Shown piece by piece: positions 31,445-45,315 of a stretch of DNA of 64,000 nucleotides. The notes below the pieces were generated by a model. The model saw only the letters and a list, made by a program, of their open reading frames with translations, was not told the origin of the DNA and ran no database searches. The stretch is from Panonychus citri. Its lineage: Eukaryota; Arthropoda; Arachnida; Trombidiformes; Tetranychidae. Made by a program: the position numbers and the translations under genes. The stretch lies in the NCBI RefSeq assembly GCF_014898815.1, contig NW_026515539.1, forward strand, positions 62,001-126,000. The letters run 5' to 3'. The number at the start of each line of letters is the position of its first letter. Position 1 is the first letter of the stretch.

Positions 31445-34400
31445 ATCTTCGATATTTCCACCCTCACTATGCCTTTTTCACCTTCCTTTTTTTACTCTGG
31501 TAACCATTTTATTATTGATTTCATGTCAAACATTTTCATTAAGAAGCTCAATCTACAAGAATATCATTCATCCTTCTGTGTATAACTAAGAAAGACAAGC
31601 CAATAGGTCAGTGGTAATGTCCACTCATTGACCAATCAACAACCTAAAGTACACTGACAATATCACCCTGTATGATATTATCGGCAATATGTTTCAATAT
31701 CTTAACTTCATCAAAAAAAAATATTGATCATTTACCTAATGATAAAGACAATCATAGTTGGTGGACATGAATTGACATGAACAGATGAGAATTTCAAAAA
31801 ATGAGCTCAAAGAAATTAAAATGAAAAAGAAAATACTAATTTATTGTCAATAATTACTGTCAAGCATAAGAATTAATTGATTGCTGATACTAATAATCGA
31901 TTGACGATAAAAATTGCAAGTAAAAAGTTGTAAAGTATTAATATTAATAGTTACCATCATGAAACTTTATTATTATTCATGATGATGCGTATGAATTTCA
32001 TGTTGTTTTGTTTGCATTACTAAAATTTAAAATCAAAGGCTTGGAACAAATTTCCGAGTATAAGATTATCAAGGTTAGGGGTGGAAAGGATTTTACATGA
32101 TGGTAAATTCAGCGGGGTGGGAAGAGGAAGGAACAATTTTCCGATGGGAGTGGATTGAGCAAAAAATGAATATTCTTGGCAATTGATCTGATAGATTGTG
32201 AATCTAAACGTCACCATGGTTGTTAATTGATAGATTGCGTGAGGAAACGTTTATAATGTATGAATATACCTTTAGAGTTCATGTCATGATACGTTTTTAC
32301 CTGGGCTCTTTTGTCTCTCTCTCTCTCCTTTTCTGCAGAATCATCAGATAATTTCATCATCATCTGAATATATTTATCATCCAAAACACGATACATAAAG
32401 GTTTCGATACAAGCAACAGATCTGCCACTTCTGTTCATGTCTCATGAGAGACAAAAGTTTCATCTCATGAAAACTAAAATATAAAATCATGTTCGATAAT
32501 AAAGTTCGATACCTTTGTCCTTTCATAAAAAAGTTCTTATCAAGTTCTATTATTTAAACATACGTACATAAACACAGAATCATGAATGGAAACAATTATT
32601 AACTATTAAAGTTCATTCTCGAATTTAAAAGTAATAAAAGCAAAAAAGTTCATATTAAGAAATAAGTTTCACTCAAAATATTATCTCAATGTTTGTGAAT
32701 CTTAATTAAATCTCATAGAATCAGAACCAGTTGAAATTTTTACCGCCTTAAGTAAATTCGAATATTAATTGATTCAATTAGCTGAATAGTTTCCAATTGA
32801 AACCATTAAATTCATCGCCAGAGATCCTCAGGCTATTACCATGAAAAGAAAGATAAGAAATGAACTTGAAAGATTCAAAAATTCAAAGTGAATTCATATT
32901 GATAATAACAAAGGTAGAAAATGTTTCATTCACTAAATTGGGAGTGAGGGAAAAAGTTCCAGGACTAAATATTATTACCTCTTCTATTCATCATGAATAT
33001 CTTCATTCGGTGGAAAAGCAAAAATCTTTTGTTCTTATTCATGAAATTTCATGATTAATAAACTAATTAGATGATAATGATAAGGAAGCAGCTTAATAGT
33101 GTTACATGAATATGAATACACTTAATCATCGTTAATGATTCAACATATTGCTAATTGTTATCAAAGGAGGAAAAAAACAACAGCAATATGTATCTAATTA
33201 CTTGATTGTGTTATCAATGGGTTGATGATAATGTTAATCAAATTATCTCAGCGTTTTTTTTGCCATCGGACAATCACTTGAGATGACCAATGGCTAGTGA
33301 ACTGTTTGAATTACATGGTGATTTAAATGTTATCATGTTTCCAATGCTATGTAAATATATTAATATTATTGCATTTAAACTGCCACTTAAATAATTTCCT
33401 ATGGTTTTCATTTGATTGAGTAAATATTGATTTAATCCCTTAAGCAAAAAAAAAGAGGTAAAAATTAAATGTAAATAATAATCAGTGTGTATTATGATTA
33501 AGTTGATGATACTGAACTGATTTGATTAATTGGGGGAGGAAAAATTTGATTTGAAACTTGAAATCAAAGGGATATTATTATTTATATCATCCAATGGATT
33601 CCATATGAGATAGGAAATGTGTTTTCTTACCCGGAGGGTTATTAGATTATAAGGTTTTCATCATGATGATGAAATTCAGTGAGTGATTTTCAAGTAACAT
33701 GTGAAGGGTGAAGGTGATTGTTTATGAGGGTGGGAAAAATAAATATTACTATCAAAGTGATTAGATTGAAAAAAAAACTATTTGATTGATATGACGATGA
33801 TGATGATGATAACATTGTAAGTAACTTGAATGTTACTCAATCTGATGGTGGGGTTATTGAGTATTGATCATGTTAGCCAATGAAATAGTTAATCTGATCA
33901 CACTGAATGATATTATATGTTTGTGTGTGTGTTGGGTGTAAGTTAGTCCATTTTTATTGGCCTTGATATTGATGCTCATTGATGGATTGAAATATCATCT
34001 CTCATGTTATATCATCATTATAATCGTGGTATCTTCATTGTGTATCATGTATTATTCAATATATGAATGAAATGAATCAGTTCACACACACAAGCATCTT
34101 GATCTACTTCCTGTTTTGGTTAATGTGTATCAGTTACATATTTGGATCATGTTATTTTTTGCTTATTCACTGAATTACTTTCAACCTTATCATGAATAAG
34201 ATGGAAACTTAGATGTACATATAAATCTTAAGCTTACAGAGTATTCTTCATGTTATGTTTTTTTCAGGATAAAATCTGAATGAATGAGTTACTTTTTCTT
34301 TGTTTCTTACTCTCTTCATCTTTCACAAGCAATATAAGTTACACTTTCACCCTGTTTCTCAACTTACACCTTACTTTATGAATATATGTCTGAATAGAAG

Positions 34401-37400
34401 GAAAGAAATAAACTCTGAATAAGTTCATTTACCATGAAGTTTTTCTTGATTTATTAATAACGAACATATCAACCAATCAGATGATTGAAAATATTGAATG
34501 ATGAGTGAAGGTGAAAGGCGGGTTACGGCTTACATCCACAAGGAAAATCAAAGAGGTGGAAAAAGTTGCAAACATCTATCACTAAATTCATGATAATTCA
34601 TTATTAGATGATCAGCAGCACGAAAATTCATCACAATAAGTAGAAGATTTTATAATAAAATAAATGAAACAGCGATGAAAATCATCGTGATCGACATAAA
34701 AATAGATTTCAATAATTATTGAATAAAATTGATATTTTTCTTTGATATGAAATTTCAACATCATGATTAAATATTTTCAGCAAACGAGAAATGAAAATGA
34801 AATTACCATTGAGTAGATGGAAATTTCATGATCCGTGATGAATTTTCAATTTGCTAAAAGACCAAATTTTGAATTTAATTTTCCTTAATTGTGATTAGTT
34901 AATTGTTGAAAATTTCACTTATCAAAGTAAAATATGAATTTATTTCAATAATAAAATATTGAAATCATTATTCAATTGATCGATACGATAAAAATAATTT
35001 GAGGCCATTTCATCGCTATGACCTGAAAATTAATTTAATTTTCTAATAGTTTCAATTAGTTCAATTATTGTTAATTACTTCTGATATAGGTTTAATTATG
35101 ATTGTTACATGCAAAACTTTCTGATCATCCTAATAATTTTACTATCAACATGAAACTCATCACATGAGATAAATAAGATTCGTTACCGGAATAATAATAC
35201 GAAAAAAAAAGTTCCATAAAAACATAACCAACAATTTAAATTATCAATTGAATTGTTATTTTATTTCATGAAACCACAATATGATTGAATTATTGATGAT
35301 AGAAAGGCATTAATATCATCTTGATATTCAAATGCTGATATTTCATGATGAATTGTTTACCCACATCAGAACTTTTTTATTCTTATTTTCATTTATCTCT
35401 CAAATGTTTATCACTATGATATTCATAATTTCATGATGATGGAATATCCAATCTGAAACAATGAAACTTTATCGTTTATTCAATTGTTAGTTTTTGGTGT
35501 TTTTCAGTTTCATCATTATCATCATCATCTTTCATCTCTCTCTCTCTCTCTCCCTCTCAATATTATACCTTTTCTGTGATAATAATAATAAAAGGTAATA
35601 ATAAATGATATCATGATAATGTTTTATAAACAATAATGATAATACCAATAACCATAACGATAAAACTCATGGAAAATCATCATGAAGAGCGATGAACAAA
35701 TTGAATAGAGAAAATGAAAAAAAAAAGTTTTTCCAAAATTTTTCCTTTTCATTTTTCATGATTTAAATGGAGAAAAATAATATTAATAATATTCATCCAT
35801 AGTTATTAGTTAATCATCATTATTATCATCATGTTATTATAACAGGAAATTAGTTCAATATTAATGATTCAATTACGTTTGGTAATAATTTTCAAATTAA
35901 ATCAACAATTTACCTTCATGAACATGTATGAATTATCAAAAATTATCAATGAGTTGATAAAATTAATGATTGACTAATGATAATCATGATAATTGGGGCT
36001 GTTCACTATTGATCATTAATGATTGTTGATGAAACAAATTAACCATTCAAATTGTGCTTGGTTAATTATCATTACTTTTCCATGGTGATTAACATGAATC
36101 ATGATGAATTTGTTAAAGAATAAAAAAATTTTCTATTGCTCTTTGATAACATGATGAAGATTTTCAAATATTTGATTGATTTTAAATCTACTGGAAATGA
36201 TTTAATTTCTCATAAGGTAAAATCTGATTAAGATTAAGGATTAACAGTTAATCTGCTTTTCAAATTTGGAGCCAAAGTGAAATTAAATTGTGACATTACT
36301 TTTAAACTGGTTTAACTTGTTTGATAGTTTTGGTTTTCTGGTTCTTGGATTGGGTTGATTTAAATTGCTAATTGTTAATTGTTAACCATCTTAGTATCAT
36401 AAAATTTATGCTCACCTGAATAGTGAAAAAGTTAACGGTCAATTAAAGGTCAGTTAAGGTGTTGTTTGTTATTGTTGTGTGTTGATTACAGTTACTTGTT
36501 CACCTTGAAAAAGGTAAACAAGGAAAGTAAAAGGTAAATTGTAAACAATTAACATTAAGATTAAATCTTCATTGAAATTGAACCAAGTTCATAACTGAAT
36601 TGTAAGCAATTATTTGATTGTAGTGATTGCAATTTTAAAATATAAAGTAGGTAGAGAGTTAAAGATGAACTTATCATGACGATTAATGTTCAATCAATCA
36701 ATTAATTGTTTCAAATTTAACTGAAAGCAAAGGTTGATACAGTTAATTTGGTTTTATCCTCTCATAATAAGGTTAATATAAATTTTCAACCCAAACCTTA
36801 ACCAGAAATGATTAAAATTAAAAGTAAATGTTAACATTAACCAGATATCAGATTGATTATTGGCCTTAATATTTGATTAATTTTATCTCAATTAGTTTAC
36901 ATTGGTAATTATCAGTAATTTACTTTAAATTGTTGTTTATTTTTTTTCCTTGATTGTTGTTAGCAAATTTTTGTGGGGAAACTTTTTTTTCACACCAAAA
37001 TAATTACAATGAAAAAAATTGATTGACATAATCAATCAAAACGATACAATTTGATTTATCATCGAGTGATAGAGATGATCAAGGAAAGGGTTGAAAAAAG
37101 TTCTAAATTGATGATATTTAATTGTTGCTTTTTCTCTGATGAGATTTCGAACCAGTTAATTAGCTAATTGTTGAACAATATTACAAAGAAATTGATTCAT
37201 TGAATTGCAAGTGAACCGCTTATATCATGGAAATGAACCAAAAATAAGACGAAAGTATCATGATTAAAGTTTAGAAATGAGAAAAATAAATTCTCTCTGA
37301 TATTTGATAACAATCATGATGATCTGAATTCAGTTCATCAACAAAATCAAACCATTGACCTCCAAGTAGATTGAATTTGATTTTCAACTGAATGAGATGA

Positions 37401-38233
37401 AAATTATTTTCCTTCATCTCTCATGATCATCATCATGTTGATGGAAACTTTTTTCCCCAATTCTTAATTTTCACCTTCATCTTACTATCAACCTTACACT
37501 CGTTTACATGGTGTCCACTTGAAGACCTTGAACAACCTTTTCCATCATCATCATCTCCATGTAATTTTAACGTTCCAATGAAAGTATTACCTTGAGGCAA
37601 CGAACAAGAAAATTCAGTTTGACTGATTGAACAACAGGTAAAATTAATATTCTTCTGTTTTTATTGAATTAGCTTTGCGTGTTTATCATTATCGTTTCTC
37701 CCTCAATCCAATTGTCTTTTTGTGTGTTAACAATTTCATTTTCATTCTGATTGTTGGGATGAACACTCAAACCACCACCATCACCATCAATCTACCTTTT
37801 CGATTGATTAACTTTGTCTTCCCTAATCATCCAATCTAACAACAGACACAATTGAACCAAAAAGTGACACAAAGTGACCCATAAAACAGATCAACAATTA
37901 ACAAGTTAATTATTTTATCATCATAACAATCAACTGATATCCATATTCATTAAGCTACAATGAAACTTTAATCTTTATTTAATCAACATCATGAACCTTA
38001 TCAACTTTTGCTACACTTGATTCATCCGCAGCAATTAAGCTGATTGTTGGTCTCTCTTTATGATTCAATTATTTATTTATCAATAATTGATTTAATAACC
38101 ATAATTATCATCAACTTTATCAAAAGTTATTTCTCATTTTAACCAAGTTATCAAAAAGTTCATTCAAATTTTTCGTCTTATTTTCATCGGGTTTTAGTTT
38201 CGTTTCAAAACATTTGATATTCCTCCGGTTAAA
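27071..38233. other. Gene-poor stretch upstream of the TMEM135-like gene
   Basis: No gene recognised in 11 kb on either strand; the short ORFs are repeat-driven (for example CT repeats at 31411-31442 read as Ser-Leu runs). It holds CT tracts (about 27429, 31411-31442 and 35535), many ATC/GAT runs, and about half of the AAAAAGTTC motifs of the window. The last kilobase presumably contains the TMEM135-like promoter. A possible donor AACAACAGGTAAAA near 37636 could end an untranslated first exon, but no matching acceptor is clear. Confidence 0.55.
31411..31442. repeat. (CT)n microsatellite
   Basis: Sixteen CT units without interruption. Confidence 0.95.
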
Positions 38234-39787
38234 ATGCCCTCAGTGTGGAGTAAATTGTTTGATAAACTATTGATGAAGGACTGGTCATTCCCGTACAATT
38301 GCTATGAGATCGGCCACGCCTGGGAACCTTCGTGTTCAGCTTACGCTCTTGACCTTTCCCTAGATGTAACGGAAAAAGCGCTCGGCATGTATTCCGCTCT
38401 CTATTTGACCAACTTTGCTGTCCAGCGAAAGTACAACTTGACCGCACTTAAAGCGGCATTAACCAGTACCATGCGATCTTCAGCCTTCCTTGGATTCAAT
38501 TGTCTTTCCATGTTTACCTTAGTTTGTGTTTTACGTTCACTTGCTGGTGGATTTTACTTTTCCCTTTTTGCCAGTGTTCCGGCCACTCTTGGCTCTCTTA
38601 TGGCCATTCTTATTGAACATCCGTCACGGCGAAAAGCTCTGGCCTTCTATTGTGCCAATGTTGCCTCCGAGTGCATCTATCGAGTTACCCTTCGTCACTC
38701 AAAGGTCAAACCAATACCAAAAGGTGAAGTGCTAATATTTACCTTTTCAATATCAATGTTAATGTACATCACCTCAAAGTATGGCCTCCGTCGTGATCCA
38801 ATCGGCATGGCATTGAAATTGATCTTGGGTCGAACTGAATTCTCAAGGAAAAGATCTGATCAAACGGAAATAGAGCTCAAAGTCAACGATAATTCTGATT
38901 CAATGGTCAATAATAATAATAACGACCTGGTAGACGACAAAATTAAATCTTATGACTCTGATTGTGATAAAGATACTCAAGGTTCTTGTTCAGATGACCA
39001 ACAACAACTGATTGAATACGACGATGGTCAATCATCTTGTTCATCTTTTTCATCAACTCCTCCACCATCATATTCACCTTTGTCATTGATAAACAAAATC
39101 GGTACCTGGTTTGTAAATGGTAAACATGATGCCTGTGGCCATTCAAGTTCTTGTTCCTTGTATACTCTTGGTGGATTTAGTCGAAGCTTCTTGACCCTTT
39201 GGTTTGGTCAAGCTGCTCTTGTAGCTGGTCTTAAGTTTCCCCAAATCCGTCGTGATCCAGGTCTCATTTTACGAGTTTTAACCAATCGAAAAAAGTTGGA
39301 ACTTTGTCTATTTGCATCTCTATTCACGGGAATATATCGATCAACACGATGTAGCCTTCGATGGTTAACTAATTCAAGTGAACCCTGGCATTCAGCCTTA
39401 GCTGGAGCTCTTTCAGGACCAACAATGATCTACTATCCAAGCTCATTAATCGCCACCAATATTGCCTGGAAGTGTATTGAATGGTCACTACAACAAGCCT
39501 GTTCCACCCCGTACTTACCCTCATTTGACACGTTGATACCCTTTATTTACGCTGTTTCGGTTAACATGATCTTTGTCACTTTGGTACTTGAACCAAGTTG
39601 CATTCGTCCTTCATATGTTCAATTTCTCGATAGTTGTTCTAATCACAAGCTTCACCAAGTAAATCGAGGTTTACTCAAACTTTTTGGTACCGATGCTCAC
39701 ATTGGTTACGAGGACTTTTTCCCCGACCTCGTTCCCGAATATTGTACCAAAAAGTTTCTCGAAAGTGTTTTCGTTTGGCTACTTTAA
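38234..39787 (+). CDS. TMEM135-like multi-pass membrane protein (517 aa)
   Basis: Single uninterrupted frame from ATG 38234 (MPSVWSKLFDKLL) to TAA 39785-39787. It matches the TMEM135 family, whose members act at peroxisomes, lipid droplets and mitochondria in fatty-acid and cholesterol handling. The Cys-rich N-terminus CYEIGHAWEPSC (about 23-34) is characteristic. It is followed by FLGFNCLSMFTLVCVLRSLAG, LIEHPSRRKALAFYCANVA and GEVLIFTFSISMLMYI, then a polar Asn/Asp/Ser-rich loop (about 215-285). A second membrane half carries RRDPGLILRVLTNRKKLEL, ALAGALSGPTMIYYPSS (Tim17-like) and a C-terminal ECF-rich part around EPSCIRPSY. At 517 aa it is somewhat longer than vertebrate TMEM135 because of the loop. 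It has no introns and no close neighbours. The cytosine-rich codons contrast with the AT-rich surroundings, which supports real coding. Confidence 0.94.
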   Translation: MPSVWSKLFDKLLMKDWSFPYNCYEIGHAWEPSCSAYALDLSLDVTEKALGMYSALYLTNFAVQRKYNLTALKAALTSTMRSSAFLGFNCLSMFTLVCVLRSLAGGFYFSLFASVPATLGSLMAILIEHPSRRKALAFYCANVASECIYRVTLRHSKVKPIPKGEVLIFTFSISMLMYITSKYGLRRDPIGMALKLILGRTEFSRKRSDQTEIELKVNDNSDSMVNNNNNDLVDDKIKSYDSDCDKDTQGSCSDDQQQLIEYDDGQSSCSSFSSTPPPSYSPLSLINKIGTWFVNGKHDACGHSSSCSLYTLGGFSRSFLTLWFGQAALVAGLKFPQIRRDPGLILRVLTNRKKLELCLFASLFTGIYRSTRCSLRWLTNSSEPWHSALAGALSGPTMIYYPSSLIATNIAWKCIEWSLQQACSTPYLPSFDTLIPFIYAVSVNMIFVTLVLEPSCIRPSYVQFLDSCSNHKLHQVNRGLLKLFGTDAHIGYEDFFPDLVPEYCTKKFLESVFVWLL

Positions 39788-41611
39788 CTTAAAACTGACC
39801 ATCAACTTACTCACCCTCATAATCATCGATCTCATCTTATCATCATGGATGAAACTAGTCATCCTCATTAACCTTCAATTATCACCTTCGTTTAATTAAA
39901 AATTATTGTGATCATTTGGTTTACCTGATTGTCCAATTTATTTATCAACAACTACTGATCACTTGAATTGGTGACAAATGATTTAACCCAGACAGATAAT
40001 CAACTGACCTTTAGCTGACCAAAACACCAAACTTATTTGAATATTAATCAGTACGATGATTAGGATAATCATTATCGTCTAACTATCTGATTACCTGATT
40101 ACAATTGATTTAATACCAATTACATTTATTGTTGATTAGCAACAACAATTTGAAAAAGTAACGAAAGTAATTAAGGCTAACAATTTAATATTGTTAAGTT
40201 AGATTGTTATTTACTGATTATCGTTTTTTTTTTACTTTGATTTTTGATTATTGAAACGAAGCAATTAGATTTAATTTTAATAATCAGTTAACCTTTTATT
40301 GCCATTAGATTATCATTCTTGTCATTGTAACTTGATTGTTGAAGAAATAAGTGAATTTAAATACCAAGTTTATCTCAAGATTAATTAATAATCCATTGAT
40401 TTACGATTGCAATTGATAACAGTCAATTATCAAAAGAAGCAGGAAAGAAGTTGTTGATTAGTTAATTGTTAGCGTTTCAAATAGATAAATAATTAGACTG
40501 GAAGGAGAAAATTTCTTGAATTGTTAGAAAAAAAGTTTTATTGAATTGTACGAATTGAGATTGATTTTGAATATTTTCCCCTCTCTTCCTTGATTGTTGT
40601 CTTAATCAGAGTGTTTCGAGTTTAATTAATAATTTAATTGTTGACTATCAAAGAAATAATCACACAACTGAAGCCTCAACTGAAATTACGATTTTTTTTC
40701 AGGAAAACAAAAAGTAACTTAAATATCGATTAGAAATTAATAGTAACAATTAAGAGAATAATTTAACGTTCGAATTCATCTAGAATGATTAATGTAAACT
40801 CCATGTGTATCTTAGCTAATTCAGTTGATTTTTGAAAGTTAAAACTTTCATAATCGTCATTAGAATAGTGAAATGAACTCGAAAGGTTCTAATATTGGAA
40901 AGACTGGACAAGTTATAATCTTTTTCGAAATGTCCACAATGAGGTAAGATCAAGGTAGAATCATTGATTAGGACTTCGAACTTCTTTTGAATTCGATGTT
41001 GTATACAATTCTGAAATCAAGACCTGTTACTGATTCGTTTCCATGACTTGGAATAAAAAGAATAAAGTTTTTTTTTATTTTCTTTTCCAAACAATTTCGA
41101 AACTAATCTATTTTCATTAGAGTTTATAGAATCCATATTATTTATATATGGAATAAAGTCTATGGAAGATTCTCTTTTTGCCTTAGAAAACGATAAATCA
41201 CAATCAGTGTATGAGAAAAAGTGAGACTGGGGTTTGATAAACGAAAGTACATCTAAGAAACATGGAATAGAACAAAAAAGTTATCAATTGTTAGAATGAT
41301 TTTTTTTCTCTCTCTCTTTCTTTACTTTAGTATCAAAGCGATTTAAGTTTATGAAGATAACTGACGATGATATTTGTTAGAACTTTTTTTGCTTCGATTT
41401 TGCGACTTATCTTCATTCCCAATAGAGAATGAGAGAGAAAGTGAAAGAGAGATATAACTTATTTGAAGGAGTAGGATGATATTCACACATTGATTGTTAG
41501 ATTTGTTTGGACTTTATCCTCATCATTGTCATTGTTGTTATCATCTCATCTTCATTGATACAAAAAACAAACTATTATCCAGATAGTAGATGTCACCCAA
41601 AAGAGAAAGAA

Positions 41612-41646
<35 letters not shown>

Positions 41647-44600
41647 ATGACCATTCTGTTTTAAGAGTGAGAGAGAGACAAGGATATGAGAGTAAAAGAG
41701 ATGTTGGGAAAGTCAATATGGAGAGTCGATGGTATTTGGTCAAACAATTTGTCTCCTTTGTCTCAAATGATAATAAAGAGAGAAAATTTTATAAATTCTT
41801 ATCTTGGAATCAATTGAAAAAAGATTTGGAACTTTTTTTTTCCACTCGAATCAAAACTCAAGAGGCTCATACACACATGGAATCAGGACTAATTTCTGCT
41901 TCCTTAAGATATCCATTTGATAAATGACCATCTCTCTATCCAATCATCTCTCTCCGGATCATCTAATCAACTTTTTCATTCGATTTCGATACAAGTTAAA
42001 AAATGCTTCTCTAAAATGTTCTAATTGTTTGTTATATTTTCACCCTCTTTCCCTGTAACATACAATCTCAATATCAATCAATAAACGAATCGGACAATGG
42101 TCAATCAGCTCAGATTTGAAGAAAGAAAAAAGTTTAGATTGTTGATAATACACTTTCGAGTAGCAAGTTGACTGATCAATAAGTTTATCTAATAGAATGA
42201 GCTGATAATGGCAGCAGAATCTAAATTGTTGACTGTTAATCGTTTCCTTTACTTTTTTTAATAGTATCACAAATAATATAAAAAAAAACTTTACTACAAA
42301 AAGGATACACGATAAAAATAACGGTAAAATTGATCTCGTTTTCCAGGTTAACCATTAATGGCAATTACAATCAAAACAATATAAAGATTAACCCATTAAA
42401 AAGGAAATGATTTTTGTTTTTACCTTTAAAGTTAATCTGCTTCATTCACGATCATTAATCCAATCACCAAGTGTAATCACAATTAACTATGGTTTCTTTT
42501 TAATTGTTATTATACAACTAATCTAACATATTAACATCCAATGATTTAAATTTAATGAGTTAAAAGAGAGAGAGAGTAAAAATCGAGGACAATCAAAATG
42601 TTCATTTAAATTGGACAATCAAAAATCAATTTCCAAGTTAATTTCAATTATAATCTATAACATTGATTACCTTTGACTTACAATACCATTTTCATTACGA
42701 TTGAATTGCTGGTTGATTGAAGTAATTAGTAAATTGCAAATTTGGGCTTTAATTGTTGTCACCACTTTGATTGTCAACAAGTTTAACTTTGGAAAGCAAA
42801 AAAAACTGTTAATTACAAGTGAAAGTAATTGCTGGATTGATATAGCATGAAAAATTTGAGTAATTAATTGTTCAACTTTTAATCAAGTTATCATGAAGGT
42901 GATGATCAATATTTGGAGCAGAGATTTTAATCAAATGAATCAGTTCAAGTGAATTGTGGTGATGGTTGAAATCAAATGATGATTTTAAGGTTGATTAAAG
43001 AAAATGAATTCAAGATTACCCTGAAATCGTGAATGTTTCAGGGAAAAAGAGAAACTTTGAAATAACCTTGAGATAAATTCAATGAACCATTAAGATTCAA
43101 AGTTAAAAGTATTCCATGTGTATGAAAAAGTATAACAATTGACAAAAGAAAAGAATAAGAATTGATCACAATTTTATAATCTATTTGAATAACTTTTTCA
43201 TGGTAAATTCTGAGAGTTTCCTTTTCATCATCAAAGAAGGGGAAAAAATTACATTGATCGAACATGAAAATGACCATTTGATATCTTTCTCCCCTTCCCA
43301 CTTATTGAACTTTATCATGAACATCATTATCATCTGATACCTCAAGGGGTTCACCATTCATGGTTGTAAATGACTGGTCACAAAAAGCACACACAAACTA
43401 ACATTTAACGCTAACTAGTGGTCACTCTTCATTTGTAAGGTCATTTTTCATGCCAGACTGGACATTGGGTAATCATTTATCTATCTTTAAATTATTAAAT
43501 GGAAGAGAGGAAAAAAGTTTTCCATCATCATTTCAATTGGCAATTGATGATAAAATATAAAAAGGGCAAAGATGACCACTACTTTACCATCAACTGCTGA
43601 CCAATAATATGATCAATGTATTATTATCATTATGTGATTTTTTTTATATTTTCACTGTCCAGTTGTAAAAAATACCTCAGATTCAAAGTCTTGAATTGGT
43701 TGTGTCCACTTCTTTACTGGTGATAGCTCAAAGTAATAAATGTAACATTGAACAATAATAACTGGACAATCAAGAGTCTTTTGTGTATGGTCCATGTAAT
43801 GGTCAAGTAAAGATATTATTTTTTCATGGAAAAAATTGATTCTCCATAAACTATTGATTTAATATCACTCAAACTGGTCTATTTATGAGTACCATGTGTC
43901 TGGTCATCAATTAGACTCATTGGTCAGTTTATAGTGAAAATATGATTTCCTATTATGACTTATACACCTTGGATGTTTTTAACTGTTACTCTGATTAATA
44001 TCAACTATTTACCCTGAGGCATTGAAATGTAGTTTTTTTATTTCCCTTATAATCTGAAAATCAGTTTCATCGGTCAGATTCTAGGTATTGACCAAGAGCT
44101 TATGGATCGATTTGGTCATTTTATTATAAATACATCACTGAATTAGTATTTAATTGAATCAGATTTAAGCGAAAACGGTAATTTGAAGCTTCGTGATAAT
44201 AAGTCAAGTTCAGTTGATTGTTGACTGAATTCAATTTAATTGCAATTAAATCATTACAAGTAACATTTTCCACCTTGAGAATCAATTTAATCTTTTTAAT
44301 TTCATGGTGAAAACAACTGAGCGAGAGGGAAAAAGTTCAATTCAGAATGAAAATGAAGACAATCAGAATTGAACAAACTCTAGTTGACACATATCTCCAT
44401 CCATCTTATTTGAAACATTTAATATCATCTATTGTTATCATCCTTTCCCATCACCATCATCATCAGGACGATTATCATCACCTATCATTATCGTTAAGAC
44501 ATTTTCATGGGGCTGGAAATGATCATGGACCCATAACCAGTATATTAATAGATGATTCTGATTCAATCAGATTCCAGTTTAACTTTTGTCTTTTTCAAAT

Positions 44601-45315
44601 AGAAATCATTATTACCTATTATATTATATTTTTCACCTTATAATCTGTGTGTGTATCATCATAATCCAGAACTTTTTCCTTAAAAATTTGAGACATGAAA
44701 AAATAGCAATTTTCAATTCGCTATCATCATTATCATCATCCATTCTCATCCTCAATTCCTATCATCTAATGATGCTTGATGTTACACTTTTCTTCAACAT
44801 TGTATATCAATCTATCTTTATCTAGAATTCAGAATATCTGAATGAATCTCAAGAAAAAAGTTCCAAGGACAATTTTTTTATTCTATTGCTCGTATCAATT
44901 TTTTTTACTTTTTCCGATTTCTCATCAGACTATTACGAAAAGATTGAGTTAGTGAGAGAGTGAGAGGGAGGGAGAGAGAGACTTTGATGATGAAACGATG
45001 ATGTAGAGTGAGAGGTAATGACAATTCAAGAAGCATCTGAGCTCATGATGCTGATTTAATTTAATGTAATTCCAAACTCACTCAGAGTAAATCTGAACAT
45101 TTTTCACTGTTTCGGTGAATAATGTGTTCCAATCCTTTGATTCAGTTGTAATATTTTGTTATCATTATCATGGTGATAACTGTAATCATTATTGCTACAT
45201 GATAATCATCATCTACTTTTGATTATAAAGATTGTATCTGAAATAATAAATGATTCACTTTGATTGAATTATAAATTGATTTCATGCTGGAAGATATTTT
45301 TTGCCTTTTCTGTGA
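39788..45315. other. Gene-poor stretch
   Basis: AT-rich 3' flank of the TMEM135-like gene and intergenic DNA. An AATTAAA at about 39893 may be its polyadenylation signal. Contains a GA tract at 41614-41642 and five AAAAAGTTC motifs in either orientation at 41.3-44.9 kb. The ORFs at 41643-41927 and 44347-44643 start in repeats and are not credible genes. Confidence 0.55.
41614..41642. repeat. (GA)n microsatellite
   Basis: Fourteen GA units. Confidence 0.95.
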
